Shown: positions 16,815 to 24,766, counted from the first letter of the stretch. The stretch: DNA of 42,945 bases from Bacteroidota bacterium (GCA_016194985.1 JACQAK010000001.1:1-42945), one strand, 5' to 3'. A program made the numbers and translations. The notes: a model not told the origin generated them from the letters alone.

Positions 16815-17375
16815 GTGACTAAATTAGAAAAGTATGTTTCACAGCATCTTACTCTGGAGAAAAGAGTAATTGAAACTAGTCATAGAAATAATGAATTAAC
16901 TTTATTAAACTCTAGCGAAAAAGCAATCATTTATAAATATACAGAAGATGGTTATGATCCTCTGAATATAGATTTGAGGAGAAACTCCGGCAAACATAAT
17001 ACAGAATATGGCAAATTTTTGGAAAAATCGATTAATAAACTACCAAACTATATTGATGTAGTATATAGATCATGTAATTTATCTCCTAATCAGATTGATT
17101 TGTATCAAAACTCTTTTATAAGAAAACAACCAATCACTGAAAACTGTTTTTTATCTACCTCAAAAAAACGAACAATCGCTATGATGTTTGGGGGAAATTG
17201 TTTATTTATAATTTTCTCTAGAACAGGAAAAGATATCGAAAAAATTGCTAAATTTGGTACAGGGAGTGGTCAAAATGAATATGAAGTTTTATTTTTACCA
17301 AAACGAAAATTTAATGTTATTGACATTAATATTGAAAATAATAGTTACACAATTACGCTTGAAGAGATTTCATAA
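16815..17375 (+). CDS. ADP-ribosyltransferase, R-S-ExE (arginine-specific toxin) class
   Basis: A 186-residue protein resembling the ADP-ribosyltransferase exoenzyme domain (PF03496 type). The segment SSEKAIIYKYTEDGYDPLNIDLR (33-55) fits the domain's N-terminal helices; then come the NAD-binding arginine in DVVYR (R85), the STS motif (S114-T-S116, in CFLSTSKKR), a strand rich in hydrophobics (CLFIIFSR) and the ExE motif E155-Y-E157 with the preceding turn FGTGSGQN. Such enzymes move ADP-ribose from NAD+ to arginine or other targets. No signal peptide is seen, so it probably acts inside the cell. The start is GTG; the only in-frame ATGs lie at codons 123-124, past the arginine and STS motifs. 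The gene overlaps the next by one base (TAATG). Its DNA is far richer in A+T than its neighbours, a sign of transfer. Confidence 0.83.
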   Translation: MTKLEKYVSQHLTLEKRVIETSHRNNELTLLNSSEKAIIYKYTEDGYDPLNIDLRRNSGKHNTEYGKFLEKSINKLPNYIDVVYRSCNLSPNQIDLYQNSFIRKQPITENCFLSTSKKRTIAMMFGGNCLFIIFSRTGKDIEKIAKFGTGSGQNEYEVLFLPKRKFNVIDINIENNSYTITLEEIS

Positions 17376-17719
17376 TGAATATTGAAACTGAAATAAGAAC
17401 ATTAAATAAGATTGGACAGAATGAATTAAAAGGAATTTCTGACATTCTGTTTCATTCTTTTGAAATAAAAAAAGACTATAGAGATAAAAAAACAATTAAC
17501 AAAAAAGAATTTTTAATCGAAGGTTTTGTAGAATATTTGAAAAAATATCTTGAACTTAACCCAAAAATGAGTCGAAAAGATAAACTTGAAATTATCCACT
17601 TTATTGATAAACTGAAAATTCAAACCGAAATTTTAGAGCTACTTAGTGGTAATTTAACAGAATCAGGTATTACTATAGCCGGAAAGAGATTAGGAAAAAA
17701 ATCTCAATCTGCCTTTTAA
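17375..17719 (+). CDS. Unrecognised 114-residue partner of the ADP-ribosyltransferase
   Basis: A highly charged, lysine-rich, mostly helical protein (MNIETEIRTLNKIGQNELKG, then EGFVEYLKKYLEL, KDKLEIIHFIDKLKIQTEIL, ending IAGKRLGKKSQSAF). No signal peptide, membrane segment, cysteine or evident helix-turn-helix is present, and I recognise no family. Its ATG shares one base with the stop of the transferase gene, which implies translational coupling and fixed stoichiometry. The position after a possible toxin suggests an antitoxin, immunity protein or targeting factor, but this is inference. Base composition is as AT-rich as the transferase. It stops 10 bp before the converging arginase-like gene. 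Confidence 0.75.
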   Translation: MNIETEIRTLNKIGQNELKGISDILFHSFEIKKDYRDKKTINKKEFLIEGFVEYLKKYLELNPKMSRKDKLEIIHFIDKLKIQTEILELLSGNLTESGITIAGKRLGKKSQSAF

Positions 17720-17729
17720 TAAAATCCCA

Positions 17730-18896
17730 TTACGCCAGTTTCTGATAAGTTTGCCACCAACGATCCGGGATTTCATTATTAACAGCCATCTCGTAATCTT
17801 TATAAGAGCAAGGCAACAAGGTATGACGTTCAAATTTCAATCCTTTGGTTGGAGGATAAGGGATTTCCATCCACCAACGGTCGCTTTTTTTACTCTTAAA
17901 GAAATTGATCTCATATTTTTCTTCCTGCAATACCACATGAAATTTCACATAATCAGAGCTTGTACGGGAAGGGAAATCACTTTTACGATTATAGAATCCA
18001 TCCATAAAACACCAGATCATTTGCGCCGCTAAATTGGCTGTTTTACCTTGTGTATCGTATTCCGGATTAATTTCATAAATCCCCACAGACGATAATTTAT
18101 CATTCATTCCTGCGTAACGCATCATCTGACAGGCTTCTTCCGAGTAAAATCCATTAGGAGACGCATTAGGATTAGCAGGCGCATCACTGTGTTTAATGGC
18201 CGTAATATCAAAGCTCAGCATATCTGCATGACGGATGATTGGCTCTGATTCTTCGATCGCATCACGCACCTGACCCAAACGATAGGTATCAAAATATAAA
18301 CGATTCATCATACTTAATCCGGTTTGATCTACCAAATAGGTTTGGTAACCGATATTGCTGTAGTTGAATAAAAAATTAGGCTGATGCAAAATGATCTTCC
18401 CTAAATAAGCCGTGTTGGTTGTATCTTCATCCGGATTTCCGAGATCAAAGGTCGAATCAATAGCGGCAATATTAATGGTTTGTTCAAGCTTTTCGTAGCC
18501 CAGAAACTGAGCATAGGTCAAATCCTGGCTTCCTCCAATGATAATAGGGATCACATTATTGCGTATAAGATATTCAACCGTAGTTTTTAAGGCGTAATAA
18601 GTATCTTCTACATCATGCCCGGGTTGAATATTTCCAAGATCAATGAGACGGGGTCTGAAACTGCCGGGGTATAAGGAATAAAAATAATCCCTTACCTTAT
18701 CCGGTGCCATGGCACATCCTATATTTGTGTAAGCTCTCCTGTCTTCACATACGCCCACAATAGCCATATCAATATTCTGCAAATCCGGAAATTCAGAATC
18801 GGTTGTATAAGCATTAACAGCTCTCCCGATTTGGTTTTCAGAATAAGCCTCTCTTTCCAGTTCAATAGGTTTAAAAAAATGTTGAATATCGCTCAT
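17730..18896 (-). CDS. Arginase/formimidoylglutamase-fold protein with altered metal site
   Basis: A 388-residue member of the ureohydrolase superfamily, usually annotated formimidoylglutamase in Bacteroidota. The three metal motifs are present but changed: GGDH is GGSQD (121-125, His to Gln124), DxHxD is D147-S-T149-F-D151 (His to Thr), and SFDxD is SFD230-I-T232 (Asp to Thr). Only D147, D151 and D230 of the six usual Mn ligands remain. The C-terminal ~90 residues form an extra domain absent from classical arginases (FHVVLQEEKYEINFFKSKK, WWMEIPYPP). It may have lost hydrolase activity. It converges with the transferase operon and diverges from hsp20. Confidence 0.8.
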   Translation of the reverse strand: MSDIQHFFKPIELEREAYSENQIGRAVNAYTTDSEFPDLQNIDMAIVGVCEDRRAYTNIGCAMAPDKVRDYFYSLYPGSFRPRLIDLGNIQPGHDVEDTYYALKTTVEYLIRNNVIPIIIGGSQDLTYAQFLGYEKLEQTINIAAIDSTFDLGNPDEDTTNTAYLGKIILHQPNFLFNYSNIGYQTYLVDQTGLSMMNRLYFDTYRLGQVRDAIEESEPIIRHADMLSFDITAIKHSDAPANPNASPNGFYSEEACQMMRYAGMNDKLSSVGIYEINPEYDTQGKTANLAAQMIWCFMDGFYNRKSDFPSRTSSDYVKFHVVLQEEKYEINFFKSKKSDRWWMEIPYPPTKGLKFERHTLLPCSYKDYEMAVNNEIPDRWWQTYQKLA

Positions 18897-18998
18897 TGGT
18901 ATTTATGCTATGGTTATTTGTAACAGATTAAATTTATTTATAATGAGGGCTATAGTTCGACAATTCAACCAAACTTATCAACGAATGCGGGTTAGTAG

Positions 18999-19040
18999 TT
19001 CGGAAAAAACGACATTAAAAATTGATTTTTTCGGAAAAAA
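18999..19040 (+). repeat. Paired TTCGGAAAAAA repeats upstream of the hsp20 promoter
   Basis: The 11-mer TTCGGAAAAAA occurs at 18999-19009 and 19030-19040, in the same direction and 31 bp apart, about three helical turns. The second copy lies in a near-perfect palindrome (TTTTTTC-G-GAAAAAA, 19026-19040). They sit about 50-90 bp upstream of the sigma-54-type promoter, where an enhancer-binding protein would bind. Role inferred. Confidence 0.5.
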
Positions 19041-19088
19041 TTTCAGCCGGAAGCCTACTAAAAATGTCAAAAATTCCTGAAACAGGCC

Positions 19089-19104
19089 TTGGCACAAGCC
19101 TTGT
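19089..19104 (+). promoter_or_regulatory. Sigma-54 (-24/-12) promoter of hsp20
   Basis: TTGGCAC-AAGCC-TTGT matches the RpoN consensus TTGGCAC-N5-TTGC at every fixed base but the last, with the GG and G of the -24 and -12 elements at the right distance. Transcription would start near 19115-19117, leaving a leader of about 56 bases that contains a strong AGGAGG (19162-19167) before the ATG at 19173. Confidence 0.65.
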
Positions 19105-19172
19105 CGATTTTATAACGTGATTGCAATCATCTTAAAAACATAAACAATAACCATTAAAAATAGGAGGAAGCC

Positions 19173-19625
19173 ATGTTCTCATTAACAAAAACAAACAACG
19201 ACAGAAACAGATTATTTACTGATTTTCCATTATTATTTGACGATGCCTTTTCTAAGAATTTTTTCGAAAGACAAAGCAGAGTATTTAATACACCGGCTGT
19301 AAATATTAAAGAAACCGAGAAATCTTTTGAATTGGATTTAGCTGTACCGGGAATGGACAAAAAAGATTTCAAAATCGAATTGAAAGACGGTAGCATTACC
19401 ATATCTGCCAAACACGAAAATAAAGTGGAAGAAACAAACGAAAAAGAACGTTATTCAAGACGTGAATTCAGCTACCAATCATTTAGCAGATCCTTTGTGT
19501 TAGCAGAAGATCTGGTAGATACGGAAGGCATAAACGCGAAGTATGAAAACGGAATTTTAAATGTATCGATTCCTAAAAAATCGAACGCACAAATTAATTT
19601 ATCAAAGGAAATTCAAATTTCCTAA
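19173..19625 (+). CDS. Hsp20/alpha-crystallin small heat-shock protein
   Basis: A 150-residue chaperone with an alpha-crystallin domain at about residues 42-140: VNIKETEKSFELDLAVPGM, the VPGMDKKDFKIEL strand pair, YSRREFSYQSFSRSFVL, and the ENGILNVSIPK motif (the conserved G-x-L). The short C-terminal tail AQINLSKEIQIS carries the I-x-I-type anchor. It binds unfolding proteins under stress. The ATG is set by an unusually strong AGGAGG ribosome site, rare in this phylum. It has its own sigma-54-like promoter and a terminator and is monocistronic. Confidence 0.93.
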   Translation: MFSLTKTNNDRNRLFTDFPLLFDDAFSKNFFERQSRVFNTPAVNIKETEKSFELDLAVPGMDKKDFKIELKDGSITISAKHENKVEETNEKERYSRREFSYQSFSRSFVLAEDLVDTEGINAKYENGILNVSIPKKSNAQINLSKEIQIS

Positions 19626-19639
19626 GAATTAAAGTTCAT

Positions 19640-19670
19640 AAAAAAAGGGAGATTAAATCTCCCTTTTTTT
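19640..19670. terminator. Bidirectional rho-independent terminator after hsp20
   Basis: AAAAAAAGGGAGATT, loop A-A, then AATCTCCCTTTTTTT: a near-perfect stem with A and T runs on the two sides, so it can end hsp20 transcription (+) and also stop transcription arriving from the M13 peptidase side (-), although that gene ends at 19741, about 70 bp away. Confidence 0.9.
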
Positions 19671-19740
19671 ATTGTTAAAATAACATTGTAAGTTGATGAT
19701 AGCGGAAACGCCCTAATCATTGAACAAAATACAAATAAGC

Positions 19741-21756
19741 TTACCAGATATTTACTCTCTTGGCAGCAGGACGATACATCCCATCACCTTCTTTCACACC
19801 AAATGCATCGTAAAATTCCTGCATATTACTTAAAGGACCAACTGCTCTGAAATTACCCGGTGAATGCGGATTAGTAGCGATCATTTGTTTTAAGTAAGCA
19901 TCACGCATTAACGTTTTCCAACCTTGTACCCAAGCTAAAAAGAAACGTTGTTCTCCTGTAAAACCAACCATTACAGGCGATTTTTTTCCATTCAACGATT
20001 TTTGATAAGCATAATAAGCCATGGTTAATCCTCCTAAATCGGCAATATTTTCTCCCTGAGTTAGTTCTCCATTAACATGTAAGGTATCAATAGCCACATA
20101 GCTGTTAAACTGATCGATAATCAAACCTGTTTTATCTTTAAAGTTTTTATAATCTGCATCTGTCCACCACATTTTCAGGTTTCCGTCCGCATCAAACTGA
20201 GATCCCTGATCATCAAAGCCATGAGTTAATTCATGTCCGATAATAGCACCCATTATTCCATAGTTAAAGGCATCATCTGCATTAACATCAAAGAATGGCA
20301 CCTGCATAATTCCTGCCGGGAATGCAATTTCATTAGACGTTGGATTATAATAAGCATTAACGGTTGGCGGTGTCATACCCCACTCCATTCTGTCAACCTG
20401 CTGCCCTATTTTTGCCAACATACGTCCGTATTGAAACTGACGTCCTGCCGATACATTTTTCCAATACAATTCTTTACCAATAGTAAGACTTGTATAATCA
20501 ATCCATTTATCAGGAAAGCCCAGTTTTTTAATGATCTTATCTAATTTCAATTGTGCCTGAGCTTTGGTTTCTTTGCTCATCCAGTCGCGCGATTCAATAC
20601 GCACTCTATAGGCTGCAATTAAATTATCCACCATTTCATTCACCCGTTTTTTAGATTTATCATCAAAATATTTAGCAACATATAACTGCCCTACGATTTC
20701 ACCCAAAGCTTCATCGGTAGCACCTTGTACGCGTTTGTAACGAGGTTTCATGGCTTTCTTCCCTGCTAATACGGTTCCATTGAATTTAAAATTCTCATTC
20801 ACAAATTTACCGGATAAATAAGGAGATGCTGTTTGAAGTAAATTCCATTTCAAAAACAATTTCCAATCAGCGATAGACACCGAATTGATTAATGGATTCA
20901 ATCCTTCGTAAAATTTAGGCTGGTTCAATACTAAAATATCCGGTGTTTTAATGCCAACTGCAGCAAAATAGGCATCCCAGTTTACATTAGGTACTAATTT
21001 TACTAATTCTGCTTTTGTAAATGGATTGTATTGTTTTTGAGGGTCGCGTTGTTCTACGGCATTTTGTGAATTCTTAGCTAATTCTGTTTCAATTTTCATG
21101 ATCGTCGCAGAATGTGCTTTAGCTGTTTCTGCTGAACTACCAAGACATTCGAACATTTTAGTAATATAATCAATGTACTCCTTCTTAACAGATTCATACT
21201 GAGCTTCGAAATAAAAGTCTCTATCCGGTAAGCCTAAGCCCGATTGTGCCAAATAACAGGTATTGGCATTACTGTTTTTAAAATCAGAATACACATAAAA
21301 TCCAATCAGCCCGGAAACGCCTTTTTTATTAAGCATAGCCGTCACTTTCAACAAATCATCTTTTGTTTTAATGGCATCAATTGCTGCCAGATCGGCACTG
21401 ATTGGTTTAATTCCATCTTTTTCTGCTTTAACAGAATCAATGGCTGTTAAGTAAAAATCCCGTAATTTTTGGGCATTACTACCCGGTAATGCTTTGTTAT
21501 CAACAGATACTTCGGCCATTAAGGCTTTTAAATTGGCAATATTACGTTCATTGATCTCATTAAAACTTCCCCAGCTACCATCACTGGCTGGAATTTTTTG
21601 TGTATTTAACCATTTCCCATTGGCAAATTTATAAATATCATTTCTGGGATTTGCGGACGAATCAATGTAACTTAAATTAATGCCGGGTGTAAGCACCTGA
21701 GCAAACATATTAGCTCCTGCAATAAGCGAAGAAGCAACTAAAACAAATTTTTGCAT
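19741..21756 (-). CDS. M13 family metallopeptidase (neprilysin/PepO-like), exported
   Basis: A 671-residue zinc endopeptidase with signal peptide (residues 1-19, LVASSLIAGANMFAQ). The catalytic domain has the zinc motif HELTH (508-512), followed by GFDDQGSQFD, the third zinc ligand E569 in GENIADLGG, and the substrate-binding NAYYNPTSNEIAFPAGI (467-483). The C-terminal CxxW-type end is replaced by MYRPAAKRVNIW, which lacks the eukaryotic cysteine. Expected periplasmic or surface peptide degradation. Full length for the family; monocistronic, with an 86-bp gap to mqnD upstream. Confidence 0.94.
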   Translation of the reverse strand: MQKFVLVASSLIAGANMFAQVLTPGINLSYIDSSANPRNDIYKFANGKWLNTQKIPASDGSWGSFNEINERNIANLKALMAEVSVDNKALPGSNAQKLRDFYLTAIDSVKAEKDGIKPISADLAAIDAIKTKDDLLKVTAMLNKKGVSGLIGFYVYSDFKNSNANTCYLAQSGLGLPDRDFYFEAQYESVKKEYIDYITKMFECLGSSAETAKAHSATIMKIETELAKNSQNAVEQRDPQKQYNPFTKAELVKLVPNVNWDAYFAAVGIKTPDILVLNQPKFYEGLNPLINSVSIADWKLFLKWNLLQTASPYLSGKFVNENFKFNGTVLAGKKAMKPRYKRVQGATDEALGEIVGQLYVAKYFDDKSKKRVNEMVDNLIAAYRVRIESRDWMSKETKAQAQLKLDKIIKKLGFPDKWIDYTSLTIGKELYWKNVSAGRQFQYGRMLAKIGQQVDRMEWGMTPPTVNAYYNPTSNEIAFPAGIMQVPFFDVNADDAFNYGIMGAIIGHELTHGFDDQGSQFDADGNLKMWWTDADYKNFKDKTGLIIDQFNSYVAIDTLHVNGELTQGENIADLGGLTMAYYAYQKSLNGKKSPVMVGFTGEQRFFLAWVQGWKTLMRDAYLKQMIATNPHSPGNFRAVGPLSNMQEFYDAFGVKEGDGMYRPAAKRVNIW

Positions 21757-21842
21757 AATTGTATTTTTTATAAATATAACAGGAATTTATGAACCAAAAA
21801 GCATATTTGGTATGAAAAGCTAATTTTAAAGATAAACGGATA

Positions 21843-22673
21843 TTAGCTCACAAAGATCTGAGGGGCCAGCCCACCAATTAGCCCTGTTTCAGTGGCTTTA
21901 TCAAATAGCAGCTGAATGGCATTTTTACCGGTTTCTCCCAAATCAACCGAAAATTGATTGACATATAAAGCGATATGTTTTTTCATCACCTCTTCGCTCA
22001 TTTCCTGAGCATGTTCTCTTACAAATGGCATACAGCTTTCCGGATGAGCAAAAGCAAATTCAACACTTTGTTTGATCAGGCTGTCGATTGTTTTTTGCAA
22101 TGCTTTATCGATATTTTTTTTAACGACAATACCTCCTAAAGGAATGGGCGCGTGAATCAGGCTTTCCCAAAACTCTCCTAAGTCAATGATTTTCTCTAAT
22201 CCCTTTTCCTGATAGGTAAACCGATTTTCATGTATTAACAGTCCTGCATCTACCTGATGAGATAAAACAGCACCTTCAATATCACTGAATAAGATCTCCT
22301 GCTTGTTTTTGGCATTTGGAAAGGCCAGCGATAATAAAAAATTGGCCGTGGTATACTTTCCGGGAATAGCAATTCGGGCCGTATCTATATGATTAACTTT
22401 TGCCTTGGCGCTTTGCACCAATAATGGTCCACAATTAAAGCCTAACGCACTACCGCTATTTAACAATGCATAGTTTCCGGTTAAATATAAGAATGCATGG
22501 TAGCTCAGCTTGGTAATATCGAGTTCCTGCCTGAAAGCTCTGCTATTGAGGGCTTCCACATCTTCCATCACTACTGTAAAATCAATGCCCTGCGTATCAA
22601 TTTTTTTATGAATGAGGGCATCAAAAATAAAACAATCATTAGGACAGGGAGAAAAGCCGAGGGAGAAGTTCAT
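21843..22673 (-). CDS. mqnD: 1,4-dihydroxy-6-naphthoate synthase MqnD
   Basis: A 276-residue protein of the periplasmic-binding-like MqnA/MqnD fold. The N-terminal SPCPNDCFIFDAL (residues 8-20) is the MqnD signature, with Cys where Thr is more usual. Further landmarks are DITKLSYHAFLYL and LGFNCGPLLV, and PIPLGGIVV late in the chain. It cleaves cyclic dehypoxanthinylfutalosine to 1,4-dihydroxy-6-naphthoate in menaquinone synthesis. The start lies 3 bp after the stop of mqnB, so the two are co-transcribed. Confidence 0.92.
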   Translation of the reverse strand: MNFSLGFSPCPNDCFIFDALIHKKIDTQGIDFTVVMEDVEALNSRAFRQELDITKLSYHAFLYLTGNYALLNSGSALGFNCGPLLVQSAKAKVNHIDTARIAIPGKYTTANFLLSLAFPNAKNKQEILFSDIEGAVLSHQVDAGLLIHENRFTYQEKGLEKIIDLGEFWESLIHAPIPLGGIVVKKNIDKALQKTIDSLIKQSVEFAFAHPESCMPFVREHAQEMSEEVMKKHIALYVNQFSVDLGETGKNAIQLLFDKATETGLIGGLAPQIFVS

Positions 22674-22676
22674 GGA

Positions 22677-23345
22677 TTAGGTGTTAGGTGTTTCTCTCAC
22701 AAAATTAATCAAAAAATCATTCAGCTGTTTAATGGCTAGAGGCATTTGCCATTTACTTCTATCACGCTTTTCTACGTAATTTGAAATGGCACGGATTTGT
22801 GTAAAATTTTCTCCGGCCCTTCTGCACGAAGCATAAAATGCAGCGCCTTCCATACTTTCTACATCCGGATTATATAAGTGCGCTATTTTTCCAATAGTGT
22901 GTTCATTGCCATGTACAGTATTCACGGTAATTCCCTTTACTTTTTTTAATGCAACAAGTTCTTTGAATTTGTCTGACAATTGATTTGAAAACTTATATTC
23001 CCCCGGAAGATTCAATTTATCATAAGTTAAAAAATCATCTCCGTCCTCAGCTCCCATTTCGCTTAAAATATCTTCCGTTACATGTACAATGTCACCCAAT
23101 TCCAAATTTCGGTCAAATGCGCCGCAAACTCCTACATTGATCACCAGGTCGTACAAACTATTGATATATCTCCCCATCATAAAAGCCGTATTTACCATGC
23201 CAACTCCGGTAATAAGCACATGGATCTCTTTATCTTCAAAATCCATATTAGCATGATTCATGCCTGTTTCAGGAAGTGCTATCCCAAGAAAATCAAGCAA
23301 TGGCTTCACTTCAAATTGTGTGGCGGATACGACTAAAATGTTCAT
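22677..23345 (-). CDS. mqnB: Futalosine hydrolase MqnB
   Basis: A 222-residue nucleoside-phosphorylase-fold hydrolase: VVSATQFEVKPLL (residues 5-17), NVGVCGAFDRNLELGDIV (about 70-87), and VESMEGAAFYASCRRAGENFTQIRAISNYVEKRDRSKW near the C terminus, where the ExE-type and RAISN motifs bind the nucleoside. It removes hypoxanthine from futalosine, so the organism must make futalosine from aminofutalosine first. Translationally close to mqnD (3 bp) and divergent from queD with only 34 bp between start codons. Confidence 0.92.
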   Translation of the reverse strand: MNILVVSATQFEVKPLLDFLGIALPETGMNHANMDFEDKEIHVLITGVGMVNTAFMMGRYINSLYDLVINVGVCGAFDRNLELGDIVHVTEDILSEMGAEDGDDFLTYDKLNLPGEYKFSNQLSDKFKELVALKKVKGITVNTVHGNEHTIGKIAHLYNPDVESMEGAAFYASCRRAGENFTQIRAISNYVEKRDRSKWQMPLAIKQLNDFLINFVRETPNT

Positions 23346-23379
23346 TTATAATTAGTATTTTTACAACCGTTAATTTACT

Positions 23380-23790
23380 ATGATTTATATTACCCGCAAA
23401 GAACATTTTAATGCCGCGCACAAATTATTTAATCCGGCATGGAGTGAAGAGAAAAACAATAGTGTTTTTGGAAAATGCGCCAATAAAAACTGGCACGGAC
23501 ATAACTACGAACTATTTGTAACCGTAAAAGGAGAAATTAATCCTGATACCGGATTTGTAGTTAATTTAAAGGATTTGAGCACGTTGATACGAAAAGATGT
23601 AACAGAAGTTTTAGATCATAAAAATTTGAATGTAGACATAAAAGATATGCCAATCATGCCGTCTACAGAGAATGTTGCTATTTTTATCTGGGACATTTTA
23701 GCGCCAAAAATTAAGGAGATGGGCGCTACCTTACACGTTATCAAGCTACAGGAAACCGACAGTAATTACGTGGAATATTTTGGTGAATAA
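23380..23790 (+). CDS. queD: 6-carboxy-tetrahydropterin synthase (QueD/PTPS family)
   Basis: A 136-residue enzyme with zinc ligands H14 (FNAAHKL), H39 and H41 (NWHGHNY), the catalytic cysteine C33 in [11 protein letters not shown], and the late acidic [15 protein letters not shown]. The single Cys motif with CxxxxxHxH spacing fits QueD or PTPS-type enzymes. It acts on dihydroneopterin triphosphate, the product of the folE enzyme encoded 41 bp downstream, feeding queuosine (or a pterin). QueC and QueE are not in the window. The start sits 34 bp from that of mqnB on the other strand. Confidence 0.88.
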   Translation: MIYITRKEHFNAAHKLFNPAWSEEKNNSVFGKCANKNWHGHNYELFVTVKGEINPDTGFVVNLKDLSTLIRKDVTEVLDHKNLNVDIKDMPIMPSTENVAIFIWDILAPKIKEMGATLHVIKLQETDSNYVEYFGE

Positions 23791-23831
23791 ACTTTTATTG
23801 GTTTTTATTGTTACTTAAAAAAAACAGAATC

Positions 23832-24458
23832 ATGCTAAACGAAGAATTTGAACACGATATTACCGGTTATAAAAAAGTAGATCAATATAATGATAAATTA
23901 ATTGACTCTATTTCTGACATGTATAAGAATATCTTAGACGATGTTGGTGAAAATCCTGGCCGGGAAGGCCTACTGAAAACCCCTGTAAGAGCAGCCAAAG
24001 CCATGCAGTTCTTAACTCAGGGATATGACCTCAATCCTGCTGAGATTTTACGTTCAGCCATGTTCAAAGAGGATTATAGCCAGATGGTTTTAGTTAAAGA
24101 TATTGAAGTATACAGCTTATGCGAACATCATTTGTTACCATTCTTTGGCAAAGCTCATATTGCATATATACCAAACGGGCACATTGTAGGTTTAAGTAAA
24201 CTACCCCGTGTAGTTGATGCCTTTGCCCGCAGATTGCAGGTACAGGAACGTTTAACCAATGAGATCAGAGATTGCTTACAGGAAACATTAAACCCTTTAG
24301 GAGTTGCTGTTGTAATAGAGTGCTCTCACTTATGTATGCAAATGCGCGGTATTCAAAAACAAAACAGCGCTACTACAACCTCTGCCTTTACAGGTGAATT
24401 CCTGAAAGATGCTACCCGTAAGGAATTTATAAGCCTGATCAGCACTAAATTACACTAA
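23832..24458 (+). CDS. folE: GTP cyclohydrolase I
   Basis: A 208-residue FolE. Zinc ligands are C97 and H100 ([10 protein letters not shown]) and C168 (HLCMQMRG). The family motifs [34 protein letters not shown] and the end TRKEFISLI are present. It converts GTP to dihydroneopterin triphosphate. The start at 23832 (MLNEEFEHD) is chosen; a TTG eight codons earlier adds LLKKNRI without family support. Follows queD by 41 bp and is probably co-transcribed. Confidence 0.94.
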   Translation: MLNEEFEHDITGYKKVDQYNDKLIDSISDMYKNILDDVGENPGREGLLKTPVRAAKAMQFLTQGYDLNPAEILRSAMFKEDYSQMVLVKDIEVYSLCEHHLLPFFGKAHIAYIPNGHIVGLSKLPRVVDAFARRLQVQERLTNEIRDCLQETLNPLGVAVVIECSHLCMQMRGIQKQNSATTTSAFTGEFLKDATRKEFISLISTKLH

Positions 24459-24612
24459 TTCTTTTTTGTCAGTTCCTCCCGATAGCTATCGGGAGGAGTC
24501 GGGAACATAACGAAACTAACCTTAGAGCCCTTCTCGACTACGTTCGAAGTAACACACTTTCTATATTTAATAGAATTTCATACTATAGCTTTACTTTTTT
24601 ATTTCTTTTTTC
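24459..24612. other. Non-coding gap with dispersed-repeat-like palindromes
   Basis: Between folE and the PAS-SpoIIE gene there are 308 bp with no gene. The left part holds a 22-bp perfect palindrome at 24475-24496 (half site CCTCCCGATAG) and, further on, a second hairpin with arms CTTCTCGA (24530-24537) and TTCGAAG (24543-24549). The G+C richness of these palindromes contrasts with the AT-rich surroundings. From memory, similar palindromes are scattered through many Bacteroidota genomes. The right part is AT-rich and holds the promoter of the next gene. Confidence 0.55.
24475..24496. repeat. 22-bp perfect palindrome, REP-like
   Basis: The half site CCTCCCGATAG is followed directly by its exact reverse complement, with GTTCC (24472-24476) and GGGAAC (24501-24506) as an imperfect outer pair. 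It begins 16 bp after the folE stop but is not followed by a T run, so it is more like a dispersed palindromic repeat than a terminator, although it could still protect the mRNA 3' end. Confidence 0.7.
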
Positions 24613-24641
24613 TTGGAGATATAAAATAATTGATACATTTG
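24613..24641 (+). promoter_or_regulatory. Promoter of the PAS-SpoIIE phosphatase gene
   Basis: TTG at 24613-24615 and TACATTTG at 24634-24641 with an 18-bp spacer match the Bacteroidota -33/-7 pattern. The transcript would start near 24647 and have a leader of about 120 bases. Confidence 0.6.
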
Positions 24642-24766
24642 CTTCGTGAAAAACACATTGAAATATATTTTTATTTGTAACCGATATCGCCAAACTCCCA
24701 CATGGCCTATCTGTATGCGCTAGTCATACTCGTTAATTTTCACATTTTTCATTTATTTTTTTTCCA

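Noticed and set aside
16815-17375. ADP-ribosyltransferase as T9SS- or Sec-exported toxin
   Set aside because: There is no signal peptide at the N terminus and no sorting domain at the C terminus; the C terminus ends with the domain itself.
24459-24766. tRNA or riboswitch in the gap after folE
   Set aside because: The palindromes do not form a cloverleaf, and no known riboswitch core is recognisable; a promoter and repeats explain the region better.
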